DNA of 64,000 nucleotides from Streptomyces sp. NBC_00306. GTDB lineage: Bacteria > Actinomycetota > Actinomycetes > Streptomycetales > Streptomycetaceae. Below the pieces are notes generated by a model. It had not been told where the DNA came from and searched no databases. It saw only the letters and a program-made list of their open reading frames with translations. How positions within the stretch are numbered: position 1 is the first letter of the stretch; each line of letters begins with the position of its first letter. The DNA lies in NCBI RefSeq assembly GCF_036169555.1, contig NZ_CP108032.1, positions 1,798,001 through 1,862,000 on the forward strand, read 5' to 3'. Made by a program: the position numbers and the translations under genes. Positions 45,123 to 55,097 of this stretch are shown piece after piece.

Positions 45123-48068
45123 TCAGCGCCCGAGTGCGCCGAGAGCACGGCCGACGATCTTCTTGCGGTCGGTCGCGCCGGGGACGTGCTCCAGGCCGAA
45201 TCCGATCAGCACGGTGTCCCGCGTGGTGACCGCAGCCGCCGACGGGAACAGGTCCTGGCTGCGTTCCCAGGTCCCGCGCAGCGCCGGGCTGCCGTCGGGC
45301 GCCGGACCCGTCGTCCACGGCCCGAGCGAGGTCTCGAATCCCTCGGCGCCCTGTCCGGCGGCGGTGACCAGCCTGGTGTCGTCCACGAAGATGCCGCGGC
45401 CGCCGTCACTGGGGTCGGTGATGTACGAGACGGAGACCTCGATCTGCTTGCCCGCGTAGGCGCTCAGATCGAACGAGGCGGCCTTCCAGCCGTCGGAGGC
45501 ACCGGTGAACGAGTGCCAGGCGCCGCTGGTGCCGGTCGCCGTGCAGCCGCCGGATCCCACGGTGAGGTAATGCCGCAGGAACGGGTGCTGGTTGACGTAG
45601 AACCCCTGGTCGCACTGGGTCGGCACGGTCGTCCGTGTACCGCCGTTACTGTCCGGCAGGGTGGTCCAGTCGTCCTGGCCGACGGTGTGGACCTCGACGA
45701 CGGCGTTGTCGTAACCGGGTTCGGTGTTGAAGCTGATCCGCAGGTTCAGCGCCGGCCGGTCGGCGGCGGTGGTGCCGGTCAGATCGACCGCCTGCGACAG
45801 CCGCATCCAGGAGGAGTTGCGGTGGCTCGCCGCCGCGTACCACTGTCCGTCGTACGGCGAGAACGGCATCTTCACGCCCGGGTAGTCGCCCGCGGCCGCG
45901 CTGCGGAACTGCGGGAACTGCGCGGGCGGCAGGCTGTCCGAGGTGATCGTGTACGCACCCGCCGCGTCCAGCGGGTTGCCGGGTGCGTCGCCGAGCGCGC
46001 CCGCGGCGCCGGAGAGGCGTCCGGTGCCGAGGAAGTCCGCCGCCCCGGCGAGCGAGGCGCGTCCCGACGCACCGAGGTAGTACTGCGCGAAGTCGTCGCT
46101 GAGCGCCCCGCCGAGGTCGGCGTTGCCGCCGGCCCGTTCACCGGTGGTGATGAGCTTGCCACCCTCGTTGACGAAGTCGCGTACGGCCTGGGTGGTGGGC
46201 CAGGAAGGTGCGGCGGCTCCGGTGTACCAGAGGGCCGTGTCGAAGTGGCCGAGCACGCCGAGCCGGTGCGGCACGCCCTGGGTGGCGACGTCCCAGACCG
46301 CGCTGCGCTCGCCGTTGTCGGCGAGTGCCTTGGTGTACGCGGCCGTGTTCTTCGCGGCGGCGGTGCCGCCCTCCTCGGCGATCACGAGCGTGTCGCCGCG
46401 CGGCCGCCCGGCGATCGTGTACGTGAAGTGCTCGCTCGCGGTGGGCTTTCCGGCCCGGGTCTCGCCGGTGAACCAGACCTCGACCGTGTCGCCGACGTCG
46501 CCGTCCTTGACCTTGGCGCGGTACTCGTCGAAGAGGATGTTGTCCTCACCGCCGTAGGTCTCGCCGCCCTTCCAGGGCTTCAGCGCCTGGTCGTGGACCC
46601 GCCCGCCGTTGACGCGGTAGCGGAGCTCCTTGTCGCGCACCGACTTGCGGGCCACGACGGAGACCTCCTGGTCGCCGCCGCGCGCGTAGGAGACCGTGAA
46701 GGGGTCGGGGGTGAAGTCCGCGGCCTTCAGGCCCAGCGAGGAGGACGGCTGGTCCGGGTGCAGGGACGTCTCGGCGACGGAGAGCGCGAACGGGACGTTC
46801 TTGGCGAACTCCTGCTGGATCAGCTTCTCGTCGTCGGGGAAGGTGAAGACGGAGGCGCAGTCGGCCGCGTTCCAGGGGTCCTGGGGATCGATCCTGGAGA
46901 CGGTGGCACAGGTCGACATCTCCGGGGTGTACATCATCATCCCGTTGACGTTGGCCGCGTGCCCGTCGGCCTCACCGTTGGTGGTGTAGAGCTCGGAGGA
47001 GACCTGCGGACGGTAGCCGGGGATCGCCGAGTTCTCGGGGGTGCCGGCGAGCGACCGGTAGAGGACGTCGTCCGGCGTCGGTGTGGCGACCTGCCAGCCC
47101 ACTCCGTACAGCAGCAGTTCGGCCGCGGAGTGGTAGTTGATGCCGTAGGAGAAGCCGATGCGCTTCTGGAAGCGGTCGATGGCCTTGGTCTCCGGCTCGG
47201 AGGCCGGGCCGGTGCCCCGGAAGGTCTCGTCGAACGGGTCGGGGGACGAACCCTCGTTGTCGTAGCCCCACTTGTAGGTGAAGTTCCGGTTGAGGTCGAC
47301 GCCGTCGCCCGTGTTGACCGCGCCGTCACCGTTGTTGTCGCGGAGGTTCTTGCGCCACTGCCGCTGCTGGGTGCCGGTGAACGAGTAGTCGTACCCGTCG
47401 GGATTGGCGGACAGCACGAACCACAGCTCGCTGCTGTTCACGATCTTGGTGACGCGGGGGTCCTTGCCGTAGTTGGCGAGGTAGTAGTGCATCAGCCGCC
47501 GGGTCATCTCCGGAGTGATCCACTCACGCGCGTGCTGGTTGGACATGTACAGCGTCGCGGGCTTGGAGCCGTCCGCCGACTTCGCCGCGCCCTTGCTGAG
47601 CTTGAGCGCGAGGATGTCCTGGCCCTTGACCGTCTTGCCGATGCTGATGACCTTGGTGAGGCCGGGGTTGGCCTGCGCGGTGGCGAGGATCTCGCGCTGG
47701 AGGCCCTTCTCGCCGCTGTACGGACGGAAGACGCCGTCGCCGGCGGCGGCGACCCGGTTCCTCGCCGCCGGGGAGACGGTGTGCTCGGTGATGCCGACGC
47801 CCTGCTCGCGCAGTTCACCGGCCTGACGTTTCGTGAGGTAGAGCTCGACGGTCGCCGTGCCCTTGTCGGGCACCTGTTCCGTCAGTTCGTGCCCGTCGGC
47901 GCCCGCCGCGAGGATCAGGGGCACCTGGGCCTTGGTGACTTTCGCGTGCCACACGGACAGCCCGTCGCCGTTCCCTCCGCCGGGTTCGGCGCGGGCGATC
48001 GGAGCCGCCGCAAGTGTTGCGGTCAGCAGTGAAGCCGCGGCGAGGATCGATCTCGCTCTGCGTCTCAT
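45123..48068 (-). CDS. Secreted M14-family zinc carboxypeptidase, large form
   Basis: 981 residues. A signal peptide spans residues 1-27 (RRRARSILAAASLLTATLAA, then PIARA). After a prodomain the M14 catalytic domain occupies about residues 115-420, with zinc ligands in SNQHAREWITPE and YGINYHSAAELLLYG and the substrate segment DLNRNFTYKWGY. The remaining 550 residues are a probable immune-inhibitor-like or jelly-roll region (GRGIFVDDTRLVTAAGQG, KQIEVSVSYITDPSDGG). It should digest extracellular peptides. The ATG at 48068 follows AAGGGGGG. It is transcribed alone. Confidence 0.9.
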   Translation of the reverse strand: MRRRARSILAAASLLTATLAAAPIARAEPGGGNGDGLSVWHAKVTKAQVPLILAAGADGHELTEQVPDKGTATVELYLTKRQAGELREQGVGITEHTVSPAARNRVAAAGDGVFRPYSGEKGLQREILATAQANPGLTKVISIGKTVKGQDILALKLSKGAAKSADGSKPATLYMSNQHAREWITPEMTRRLMHYYLANYGKDPRVTKIVNSSELWFVLSANPDGYDYSFTGTQQRQWRKNLRDNNGDGAVNTGDGVDLNRNFTYKWGYDNEGSSPDPFDETFRGTGPASEPETKAIDRFQKRIGFSYGINYHSAAELLLYGVGWQVATPTPDDVLYRSLAGTPENSAIPGYRPQVSSELYTTNGEADGHAANVNGMMMYTPEMSTCATVSRIDPQDPWNAADCASVFTFPDDEKLIQQEFAKNVPFALSVAETSLHPDQPSSSLGLKAADFTPDPFTVSYARGGDQEVSVVARKSVRDKELRYRVNGGRVHDQALKPWKGGETYGGEDNILFDEYRAKVKDGDVGDTVEVWFTGETRAGKPTASEHFTYTIAGRPRGDTLVIAEEGGTAAAKNTAAYTKALADNGERSAVWDVATQGVPHRLGVLGHFDTALWYTGAAAPSWPTTQAVRDFVNEGGKLITTGERAGGNADLGGALSDDFAQYYLGASGRASLAGAADFLGTGRLSGAAGALGDAPGNPLDAAGAYTITSDSLPPAQFPQFRSAAAGDYPGVKMPFSPYDGQWYAAASHRNSSWMRLSQAVDLTGTTAADRPALNLRISFNTEPGYDNAVVEVHTVGQDDWTTLPDSNGGTRTTVPTQCDQGFYVNQHPFLRHYLTVGSGGCTATGTSGAWHSFTGASDGWKAASFDLSAYAGKQIEVSVSYITDPSDGGRGIFVDDTRLVTAAGQGAEGFETSLGPWTTGPAPDGSPALRGTWERSQDLFPSAAAVTTRDTVLIGFGLEHVPGATDRKKIVGRALGALGR

Positions 48069-48173
48069 AAGCCCCCCTTGCTGGTGTCTGCCAGGAAAGT
48101 GAACAGACGCCAGACTCATCACACCCCATGGCCATGTCAAGAAGGCCGGGCCGGGCACACGAGTGAACAACAG

Positions 48174-48205
48174 ACGCTGCCGGTGCCTGGGGGCACCGGC
48201 AGCGT
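48174..48205 (-). terminator. Terminator downstream of whiA
   Basis: Perfect 14-base arms ACGCTGCCGGTGCC (48174-48187) and complement (48192-48205) with loop TGGG, 23 bases after the whiA stop. Confidence 0.88.
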
Positions 48206-48228
48206 CGGGTGAGGCGGGAAGCGGTGTG

Positions 48229-49218
48229 TCAGCCGACGAGACCGTCGGCCAGTTCCTCGGAGAGAGTGGACTCGGTGCCGGGGATGCCGAGGTCCTGTGC
48301 GCGCTTGTCGGCCATCGCCAGCAGCCGGCGGATCCGGCCCGCGACCGCGTCCTTCGTCAGCGGCGGGTCGGCGAGCGCGCCCAGCTCCTCCAGGGAGGCC
48401 TGCTTGTGCTCCATGCGCAGCCGGCCGGCGGCGGCGAGGTGCTCGGGCACCTCCTCGCCCAGGATCTCCAGCGCGCGCTGGACCCGGGCGCCTGCCGCGA
48501 CCGCGGCCCGTGCCGAGCGGCGGAGGTTGGCGTCGTCGAAGTTGGCGAGGCGGTTGGCGGTGGCCCGGACCTCGCGCCGCATCCGGCGCTCCTCCCAGGC
48601 GAGCACCGACTCGTGCGCGCCCAGACGCGTCAACAGCGCGCCGATCGCATCACCGTCACGGACGACGACGCGGTCCACACCGCGTACCTCCCGCGCCTTC
48701 GCGGCGATGGAGAGCCGGCGGGCCGCGCCGACCAGCGCGAGCGCCGCCTCGGGGCCGGGGCAGGTGACCTCCAGCGACGAGGAGCGGCCGGGCTCGGTCA
48801 GCGAGCCATGGGCCAGGAACGCCCCGCGCCAGGCGGCCTCCGCGTCACAGGTGGCACCGGAGACGACCTGCGGCGGCAGGCCCCGGATCGGCCTCCCCCG
48901 GCCGTCGACCAGCCCTGTCTGGCGGGCGAGCTGGTCGCCGCCCGCCACCACGCGTACGACATAGCGCGAGCCGCGGCGCAGTCCCCCGGGCGCCATCACC
49001 ATCAGCTCGGAACTGTGTCCGAAGATCTCCAGGATGTCCCGCTTCAGCCGGCGCGCGGCGATGCCGGTGTCCAGCTCCGCCTCGATCACGATGCGGCCGC
49101 TCACCAGGTGCAGCCCGCCCGCGAACCGCAGGATCGCCGAGACCTCCGCCTTTCTGCAGCAGGTCCGGGTGACGGGAAGCCGGGAGATTTCGTCCTTCAC
49201 CGCTGCCGTCATCGCCAT
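48229..49218 (-). CDS. whiA: WhiA sporulation transcription factor
   Basis: 329 residues. The N-terminal two thirds resemble a LAGLIDADG homing-endonuclease fold without catalytic residues ([37 protein letters not shown]), and the C-terminal third is a helix-turn-helix ([20 protein letters not shown]). The sequence is very close to the Streptomyces WhiA I know, which with WhiB activates early sporulation genes. It ends the uvrC-rapZ-yvcK-whiA operon and overlaps the end of yvcK by 10 bases. A start two codons later is possible. Confidence 0.97.
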   Translation of the reverse strand: MAMTAAVKDEISRLPVTRTCCRKAEVSAILRFAGGLHLVSGRIVIEAELDTGIAARRLKRDILEIFGHSSELMVMAPGGLRRGSRYVVRVVAGGDQLARQTGLVDGRGRPIRGLPPQVVSGATCDAEAAWRGAFLAHGSLTEPGRSSSLEVTCPGPEAALALVGAARRLSIAAKAREVRGVDRVVVRDGDAIGALLTRLGAHESVLAWEERRMRREVRATANRLANFDDANLRRSARAAVAAGARVQRALEILGEEVPEHLAAAGRLRMEHKQASLEELGALADPPLTKDAVAGRIRRLLAMADKRAQDLGIPGTESTLSEELADGLVG

Positions 49219-50243
49219 GGGCCGATCCTTCCATGCATCCGAAAAATACGGTCGTACGCGGCGGCCAACAGCTCCGGATCATGCTTCGGAACGCCGTCGG
49301 GCGAGGCCACGGGGGCCAGCTCGACCGCGGCGCCGAGGCTCTTTGCGGCATCGGCGAGGGACTCTCGGTCGGGCACGGCGGCCTCGTCGGCCAGCACCAC
49401 GTCGAGGGCGAGTTTAGGCGCGTGTCGTCCCAAAACCTCCAAATGACGCTGCGGTGAGAAGCCTTCTGTTTCGCCGGGTTGGGGCGCGAGGTTCAACGAC
49501 AGGACCCGGCGGGCCTTCGTCTCGACCAGCGCGTCCAGCAGTTCGGGCACCAGAAGGTGCGGAATCACCGACGAGAACCAGGATCCGGGCCCGAGAACCA
49601 CCCAGTCGGCGTCCCGTACGGCGGCGACGGCCTCCGGGACGGCCGGCGGGTCGTGCGGCACGAGGTGCACGGACTGCACCTCTCCCGGGGTGAGCGCCAC
49701 GGTCGCCTGCCCCCGGACCGTCTCCACGTCGTCCGGGCGCGCCGGATCGTGGCCCCTGACCAGAGCCTGGAGCTCCAGCGGCACGGCGGACATGGGCAGC
49801 ACCCGGCCGTGCGCGCCGAGCAGCCTGCCGATGAGGTCGAGTGCCTGGACGTGGTCGCCCAGCTGTTCCCACAGCGCCACCATCAGCAGATTGCCGACGG
49901 CGTGCTCGTGCAGATCGCCCTTGGACTGGAAGCGGTGCTGGATCACCCGGGCCCAGGTCTGGCCCCATTCGTCGTCGCCGCACAGGGCCGCCAGCGCCTT
50001 GCGCAGATCTCCGGGCGGCAGGACGCCCAGCTCCTCCCGGAGCCGGCCGCTGGAGCCGCCGTCGTCGGCGACGGTGACGACCGCGGTGAGGTCGCCGGTG
50101 ATACGGCGCAGGGCCGTGAGCGACGCGGAGAGGCCCATGCCGCCGCCGAGGGCGACGACCTTGGGCTGGGCGCCGCGGTTCCGCCCCGCGAGCGTGTGCG
50201 CGGTCCTGCGCAGCCGACGCAGACGGATGGCCTGTCCGCTCAC
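49209..50243 (-). CDS. yvcK: YvcK/CofD-like protein (gluconeogenesis factor type)
   Basis: 344 residues. The nucleotide-binding start is [18 protein letters not shown], followed by [17 protein letters not shown] and [14 protein letters not shown], all signatures of the YvcK group rather than of the F420 enzyme CofD. YvcK proteins bind UDP-sugars and affect cell wall and gluconeogenic growth. It starts at a GTG that overlaps the TGA of rapZ. The order rapZ-yvcK-whiA is conserved from Bacillus to Streptomyces. Confidence 0.94.
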   Translation of the reverse strand: MSGQAIRLRRLRRTAHTLAGRNRGAQPKVVALGGGMGLSASLTALRRITGDLTAVVTVADDGGSSGRLREELGVLPPGDLRKALAALCGDDEWGQTWARVIQHRFQSKGDLHEHAVGNLLMVALWEQLGDHVQALDLIGRLLGAHGRVLPMSAVPLELQALVRGHDPARPDDVETVRGQATVALTPGEVQSVHLVPHDPPAVPEAVAAVRDADWVVLGPGSWFSSVIPHLLVPELLDALVETKARRVLSLNLAPQPGETEGFSPQRHLEVLGRHAPKLALDVVLADEAAVPDRESLADAAKSLGAAVELAPVASPDGVPKHDPELLAAAYDRIFRMHGRIGPWR

Positions 50244-51175
50244 TCGCGCCCCATGTCACGGTGGACGACGACCGTCTCGACGCCCGCGGAGGAGAGCCGG
50301 GCGGCGAGCTTCTCGGACGTGGCGACGGAGCGGTGCTTGCCGCCCGTGCAGCCGACGGCGATGGTCACGTACCGCTTGCCCTCACGGCGGTAGCCGGCGG
50401 CGATCAGCTGGAGCAGCTCGGTGTAGCGGTCGAGGAACTCCTTGGCGCCGGGCTGGTTGAAGACGTAGTTCGACACCTCTTCGTTCAGGCCGGTGAAGGG
50501 GCGGAGCTCCGGGACCCAGTGCGGGTTCGGCAGGAACCGCATGTCGACCACGAGGTCCGCGTCCACGGGAAGCCCGTACTTGAAGCCGAACGACATGACC
50601 GTGGCCCGCAGCTCGGGCTCTTCGTCGCCGGCGAACTGGGCGTCCATCTTGGCCCGCAGCTCGTGCACGTTCAGGCTGGAGGTGTCGATCACCAGGTCGG
50701 CGTCGCCGCGCAGCTCACGCAGCAGATCGCGCTCGGCCGCGATGCCGTCGACGATCCTGCCGTCGCCCTGGAGGGGGTGCGGCCTGCGGACCGACTCGAA
50801 GCGGCGGACCAGGGCGTCGTCGGAGGACTCCAGGAACACGATCCGGCGCGTGACCTGCTTGGAGTCGAGGTCGGCGAGGGATTCGCGGAGGTTGTCGAAG
50901 AACCGCCGGCCGCGGACGTCGACGACGACCGCGATCCGGGCCACATTGCCCTGCGAGCGGGCCCCGAGCTCCACCATGGTGGGGATCAGGGCGGGTGGGA
51001 GGTTGTCGACGACGAACCAGCCGAGGTCCTCCAGACACTTGGCCGCCGTGCTGCGCCCGGCGCCGGACATACCGGAGATGATCACCAGCTCGGGGATGGC
51101 CGCGTCCGCGGCACCGCCGGGCTCGATCGTCGTGCCCGTACTCACGTCTGCTCCGTCTCCGTCGTGCTCGGTCAT
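50240..51175 (-). CDS. rapZ: RapZ-family nucleotide-binding protein
   Basis: 311 residues. Walker A is GMSGAGRST near residue 35, with arginine replacing the usual lysine; [19 protein letters not shown] and [20 protein letters not shown] are the C-terminal signatures. In E. coli RapZ guides RNase E to the GlmZ small RNA in amino-sugar control; in Actinobacteria the role is not established. The ATG overlaps the TGA of uvrC. Confidence 0.94.
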   Translation of the reverse strand: MTEHDGDGADVSTGTTIEPGGAADAAIPELVIISGMSGAGRSTAAKCLEDLGWFVVDNLPPALIPTMVELGARSQGNVARIAVVVDVRGRRFFDNLRESLADLDSKQVTRRIVFLESSDDALVRRFESVRRPHPLQGDGRIVDGIAAERDLLRELRGDADLVIDTSSLNVHELRAKMDAQFAGDEEPELRATVMSFGFKYGLPVDADLVVDMRFLPNPHWVPELRPFTGLNEEVSNYVFNQPGAKEFLDRYTELLQLIAAGYRREGKRYVTIAVGCTGGKHRSVATSEKLAARLSSAGVETVVVHRDMGRE

Positions 51176-53145
51176 GTCGTACTGCCCCCGTCGTTCTCTT
51201 CCATGATCTCTCCTGTTGCCGTATTCACGGCAGGGACGGCCGGAGCCGCCTGGGCAAGGGCAACGACCACGGATTCCGCCGTCTTGCGGCCCATGCCGGG
51301 AACCTCGCAGATCTGCTCGATTGTCGCCTGCCGCAGCCGCTTGACCGACCCGAAATGCTTGATCAGCGCCTGTTTGCGGGTCTCGCCCAGACCGGGCACC
51401 GCGTCCAGCGGGCTGGTCCTGATGCGCTTGGTCCGCTTGGAGCGCTGGTAGCGGATGGCGAAGTCGTGGGCGGTGTCCCGGACGCGCTGGAGGAGGTACA
51501 GGCCCTCGCTGGAGCGCGGCAGGATCACCGGGTCGTCCTCACGCGGCAGCCAGACCTCTTCCAGCCGCTTGGCCAGTCCGCAGACCGCGACGTCGTCGAT
51601 GCCCAGCTCGTCGAGCGCGCGCTGGGCCGCGGCCACCTGCGGCTTTCCGCCGTCGACGACGACGAGCTGCGGCGGGTACGCGAACCGCTTGGGCTTCCCG
51701 TCGTCCTCGGCGGGCGCGTCCTCACCGATCCACTCGCCGGTCCTGTCCTTCTCGGCGAGATAGCGGCGGAAGCGCCGGCTGATCACCTCGTGCATGGACC
51801 GGACGTCGTCCTGGCCCTCGAAGGTCTTGATCTGGAAGCGGCGGTACTCGCTCTTGCGTGCCAGGCCGTCCTCGAAGACCACCATGGAGGCCACGACGTC
51901 CTCGCCCTGGAGGTGGGAGATGTCGAAGCACTCGATCCGCAGCGGCGCCGAGTCCAGCCCGAGGGCCTCCGCGATCTCCTCCAGCGCGCGTGAGCGCGTC
52001 GTGAGGTCGCTGGCGCGCTTGGTCTTGTGCAGGCCCAGCGCCTGGAGCGCATTGCGCTGGACCGTCGCCATCAGGTCCTTCTTGTCCCCGCGCTGGGGGA
52101 TGCGCAGGGAGACGTTCGAACCCCGGCGCTGGCCGAGCCACTGGCTGACCGCGTCCGAGTCGTCGGGGAGGGCGGGGACGAGGACCTCCTTGGGCACCGC
52201 GTCGCCGCTCTCCTCGCCGTACAGCTGCTGGAGCGCGTGCTCGACGAGCCCGGCGGTGTCGACGGCCTCGACCTTGTCGGTGACCCAGCCGCGCTGTCCG
52301 CGCACCCGGCCGCCGCGGACGTGGAAGATCTGCACGGCCGCTTCCAGCTCGTCCTCGGCGACCGCGATCACATCGGCGTCGGTGGCGTCGGCGAGCACGA
52401 CGGCGTTCTTCTCCAGGGCGCGCCGGAGAGCCCCTATGTCGTCCCGCAGCCGGGCCGCCCGCTCGTACTCCATCTCCTCGGCCGCGTCGGTCATCTGCCG
52501 CTCCAGGCGGCGGATGTACGTGCCGGTGCGGCCGGCCATGAAGTCGCAGAACTCGTCGGCCAGTTCGCGGTGCTCCTCGGGTGTGACCCGCCCGACGCAG
52601 GGAGCGGAGCACTTGCCGATGTAGCCGAGCAGACAGGGCCGGCCCTTCTGCTGGTGGTTCCTGAAGACTCCGGCGGAGCAGGTGCGCACGGGGAAGACGC
52701 GCAGCATCAGGTCGACGGTCTCGCGGATCGCCCAGGCGTGGCCGTACGGACCGAAGTACCGCACTCCCTTGCGCTTGGCGCCGCGCATCACCTGGACGCG
52801 CGGGAACTCCTCGTTCAGGGTGACGGCGAGGTAGGGATAGCTCTTGTCGTCCCGGTACTTGACGTTGAACCGCGGGTCGTACTCCTTGATCCAGGAGTAC
52901 TCCAGCTGGAGCGCCTCGACCTCGGTGGAGACGACGGTCCACTCGACGGAGGCCGCTGTGGTGACCATCGTCGCCGTGCGCGGGTGCAGATTGGCCAGGT
53001 CCTGGAAGTAGCTGGCGAGGCGCTGGCGGAGGCTTTTCGCCTTCCCGACGTAGATCACCCGGCGGTGATCGTCGCGGAACCGGTAGACCCCCGGCGAGTC
53101 GGGGATCTCTCCCGGCTTGGGACGGTAGCTGGAGGGGTCTGCCAT
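51172..53145 (-). CDS. uvrC: UvrC, excinuclease ABC subunit C
   Basis: 657 residues. The GIY-YIG nuclease domain is at residues 15-100 ([20 protein letters not shown]), a UVR motif near residue 215 ([20 protein letters not shown]), the RNase H-like second nuclease in the middle ([20 protein letters not shown]) and a helix-hairpin-helix pair at the end ([20 protein letters not shown]). It makes both incisions in nucleotide excision repair with UvrAB. The ATG at 53145 is 7 bases behind a -10 box, so leaderless; a start at 53175 is rejected. It leads the operon to whiA. Confidence 0.96.
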   Translation of the reverse strand: MADPSSYRPKPGEIPDSPGVYRFRDDHRRVIYVGKAKSLRQRLASYFQDLANLHPRTATMVTTAASVEWTVVSTEVEALQLEYSWIKEYDPRFNVKYRDDKSYPYLAVTLNEEFPRVQVMRGAKRKGVRYFGPYGHAWAIRETVDLMLRVFPVRTCSAGVFRNHQQKGRPCLLGYIGKCSAPCVGRVTPEEHRELADEFCDFMAGRTGTYIRRLERQMTDAAEEMEYERAARLRDDIGALRRALEKNAVVLADATDADVIAVAEDELEAAVQIFHVRGGRVRGQRGWVTDKVEAVDTAGLVEHALQQLYGEESGDAVPKEVLVPALPDDSDAVSQWLGQRRGSNVSLRIPQRGDKKDLMATVQRNALQALGLHKTKRASDLTTRSRALEEIAEALGLDSAPLRIECFDISHLQGEDVVASMVVFEDGLARKSEYRRFQIKTFEGQDDVRSMHEVISRRFRRYLAEKDRTGEWIGEDAPAEDDGKPKRFAYPPQLVVVDGGKPQVAAAQRALDELGIDDVAVCGLAKRLEEVWLPREDDPVILPRSSEGLYLLQRVRDTAHDFAIRYQRSKRTKRIRTSPLDAVPGLGETRKQALIKHFGSVKRLRQATIEQICEVPGMGRKTAESVVVALAQAAPAVPAVNTATGEIMEENDGGSTT

Positions 53146-53152
53146 GCCGACC

Positions 53153-53158
53153 ACCCTA
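53153..53158 (-). promoter_or_regulatory. -10 box of the uvrC operon (leaderless)
   Basis: TAGGGT on the minus strand at 53158-53153 ends 7 bases before the ATG of uvrC. Confidence 0.5.
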
Positions 53159-53542
53159 CTGGCGGGGGGTGACACCGCGGGGCGCGCGGGCGTGCACCGG
53201 ACCGGAGGCTCCAGCCGCTCTCAGGTGCCGCTACGGCGTCCGGCGCGGCTCGCCCCGGGACGGGCTCCGCTCACCGTGCGAGAGGCTGCCGGCACGGCGC
53301 GTGCGCAAGGGGGACGGAGCGCGTCCGGGGACGCTGCGGTTGTGCCCGAATCCTTGTCGCGGATAGGTCAACCCGCTTCAATGCGGTGGACACGGGACTG
53401 TGAACGCGCGACCGGGATGTGAACACCTCCCCGCCCCGGCCGGACGGCCGGGCCGCGCGCTGACAGGGGCCGTTCCCGTCCTGACCGTTCATCCGGGCCG
53501 TCGCAGGCCGCGCAGCCGTACCCCGAAGCCGCTGGAGGTTCC
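53159..53542. other. Long divergent gap, no gene seen
   Basis: This 384-base stretch lies between uvrC (-) and the XRE-like gene (+). I see TGTGAAC twice (starting 53399 and 53417) and GGAGG (53533-53537) just before the ATG at 53543. Short open frames here have no ribosome-binding site or recognisable product. Confidence 0.4.
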
Positions 53543-54484
53543 ATGGGTCGCCCCGACCTTGACACCGCCGATCTGGCACAGGTGCTGCACACCGGGCCGT
53601 TCCATCTGGCGCTGCGGGCCGCCCTCGCGGTGCGCGGACTGCCGCTCCAGCGGGTGCAGCACCATCTCGCCCACCGCGGCATCAAGGTCGGGGTGACCAG
53701 TCTCAGTTACTGGCAGCAGGGCGCCCGCCGGCCGCAGCGTCCGGAGTCGCTGCGGGCGGTACGCGCGCTGGAGGAGGTGCTGGAGCTGCCCGGCAACTCA
53801 CTGACCCGGCTGCTCGGGGTCGGCGAGCACGGGGCGGGCCTCGACGTCGAACGTCCCGCCGGACGCTCGTACCGCTCCCTGGCCGAGGTGTCCGGCGTCG
53901 TGGAGCGGCTGCTCGCCGACATGGAGACGCCGAAGGACACCGGACTGCACACCGTGGGACACCACGAGCGCGTGCGCATCGGCGCCGGGCGGGAACTGGT
54001 GGGCCGCGATTCCCAGCATGTCGTCCGCGCCCACCGCGACGGTGTCGACCGCTATCTGGCCATCCACCACGGGGACCCCGGCTGTGACCCGGCCCTGGTC
54101 CGGGTGAGCGCGCTGGAGAACTGCCGTACGGGCCGGGTCCGCCGGCACCGCGAGACCGGGATCACCGTCGCGGAACTGCTCTTCGATGCCCGGCTGCGGG
54201 CGGGTGAGACCTATCTCTTCGGCTACGGCTTCGAGGACGGCACCGGCGGCCCGAGCAGTGAGTACGTCCGCGGCTTCACCTTCGCGGGCGGGCAATACGT
54301 ACTTCAGGTGCGGTTCGACGAGGGGGCCCTGCCGGCCCGGTGCCGCCGGTTCGCCCAGGCCACCACGGGTGCTCCGCGGGGGGCCCGGACGGCTCTGACG
54401 ATCAGCGGCAGGCACCGTACGGTGCATCTGGTCGAGCAGGGTGTGCGCCCCGGGATTCTCGGCATCGACTGGGACTGGGAGTGA
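53543..54484 (+). CDS. Putative XRE-like DNA-binding protein of unknown role
   Basis: 313 residues. Residues 20-95 look like an XRE-type helix-turn-helix (LALRAALAVRGLPLQRVQHH, SYWQQGARRPQRPESLRAVR, LEELPGNSLTRLLG-like end), unusually placed in a bihelical arrangement. Residues 110-310 are a mostly beta domain that I do not recognise (YLAIHHGDPGCDPALVRVSA, FGYGFEDGTGGPSSEYVRGF, YVLQVRFDEGALPARCRRFA). GGAGG precedes the ATG by 5 bases. There is no partner gene. A regulator with a ligand-sensing beta domain is inference only. Confidence 0.7.
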   Translation: MGRPDLDTADLAQVLHTGPFHLALRAALAVRGLPLQRVQHHLAHRGIKVGVTSLSYWQQGARRPQRPESLRAVRALEEVLELPGNSLTRLLGVGEHGAGLDVERPAGRSYRSLAEVSGVVERLLADMETPKDTGLHTVGHHERVRIGAGRELVGRDSQHVVRAHRDGVDRYLAIHHGDPGCDPALVRVSALENCRTGRVRRHRETGITVAELLFDARLRAGETYLFGYGFEDGTGGPSSEYVRGFTFAGGQYVLQVRFDEGALPARCRRFAQATTGAPRGARTALTISGRHRTVHLVEQGVRPGILGIDWDWE

Positions 54485-54490
54485 GCCCGG

Positions 54491-54513
54491 ACCGGCCGAC
54501 ATCGCCGGCCGGT
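54491..54513. terminator. Small bidirectional terminator
   Basis: Arms ACCGGCCG (54491-54498) and complement (54506-54513) between the convergent XRE-like and Rieske genes. Confidence 0.6.
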
Positions 54514-54539
54514 GGCCGGTGACCGGTGTGCCGGACGTC

Positions 54540-54971
54540 TTACGCGCTCGGCCCCGCGACGAGCTTTCCGCCCTTGGCGGTCACCGGCACCTCGGGCAGC
54601 GGCACGGTCGCCGGGCCCTGGAGCGCCTTGCCGGTGGTCACGTCGAAGCGGCTGCCGTGGCACGGGCAGTTGCCCTCGGTGCCTTCGACCTTGTCGAGGA
54701 CACAGCCGGCGTGGGTGCACTGGGCGCTGAACGCCCGGTACTGGCCCGCGGCCGGGCAGCTCACGATCAGGCGCTGCTCGCGGTAGAGCTTGGCACCACC
54801 GACCGGAACGGCGTCGGCCGCGCCCAGATCGACGGGCGCGGTCGGTGTGGGGTTCTCCGCGTGGCCGAGCTTGGACTCGGTGGAGCAGGCGGCGACCCCG
54901 AGGCCGGCGGCCCCGGCGAGGGCGGCGCCTTTCAGCACGGTGCGGCGGGCGGCTGAGGGGTGGCCGGACAT
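54540..54971 (-). CDS. Rieske [2Fe-2S] lipoprotein with Tat signal
   Basis: 143 residues. The N-terminus has a twin-arginine motif (ARRTVLKGAALAGAA) followed by a lipobox-like GVAACST, so the folded protein is probably exported by Tat and anchored as a lipoprotein. The Rieske domain has ligands in CTHAGCVL and CPCHGSRFD, both with the disulfide-forming cysteines typical of high-potential Rieske proteins. An electron-transfer role on the outer face of the membrane is likely; the partner is unknown, as no oxidoreductase gene adjoins. Confidence 0.88.
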   Translation of the reverse strand: MSGHPSAARRTVLKGAALAGAAGLGVAACSTESKLGHAENPTPTAPVDLGAADAVPVGGAKLYREQRLIVSCPAAGQYRAFSAQCTHAGCVLDKVEGTEGNCPCHGSRFDVTTGKALQGPATVPLPEVPVTAKGGKLVAGPSA

Positions 54972-55084
54972 GCAGACTCCACAGGTCAGAGCATCGGTCG
55001 CAGGGCCTGCGACAGACCCGACAATACCGGCGCGTACCCGCGGCCCCGAGGGCGGGATACCTCCCCCGGGCCGCGGTAATGAGT

Positions 55085-55090
55085 TACGTT
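55085..55090 (+). promoter_or_regulatory. -10 box of the PfkB-family kinase gene (leaderless)
   Basis: TACGTT ends 7 bases before the GTG at 55098; no ribosome-binding site. Confidence 0.5.
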
Positions 55091-55097
55091 CTGGCCC

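Noticed and set aside
45018..48032. Open frame of about 1000 codons antisense to the M14 carboxypeptidase
   Set aside because: Same artefact; no start signal and no recognisable domain, while the minus frame has signal peptide and catalytic motifs.
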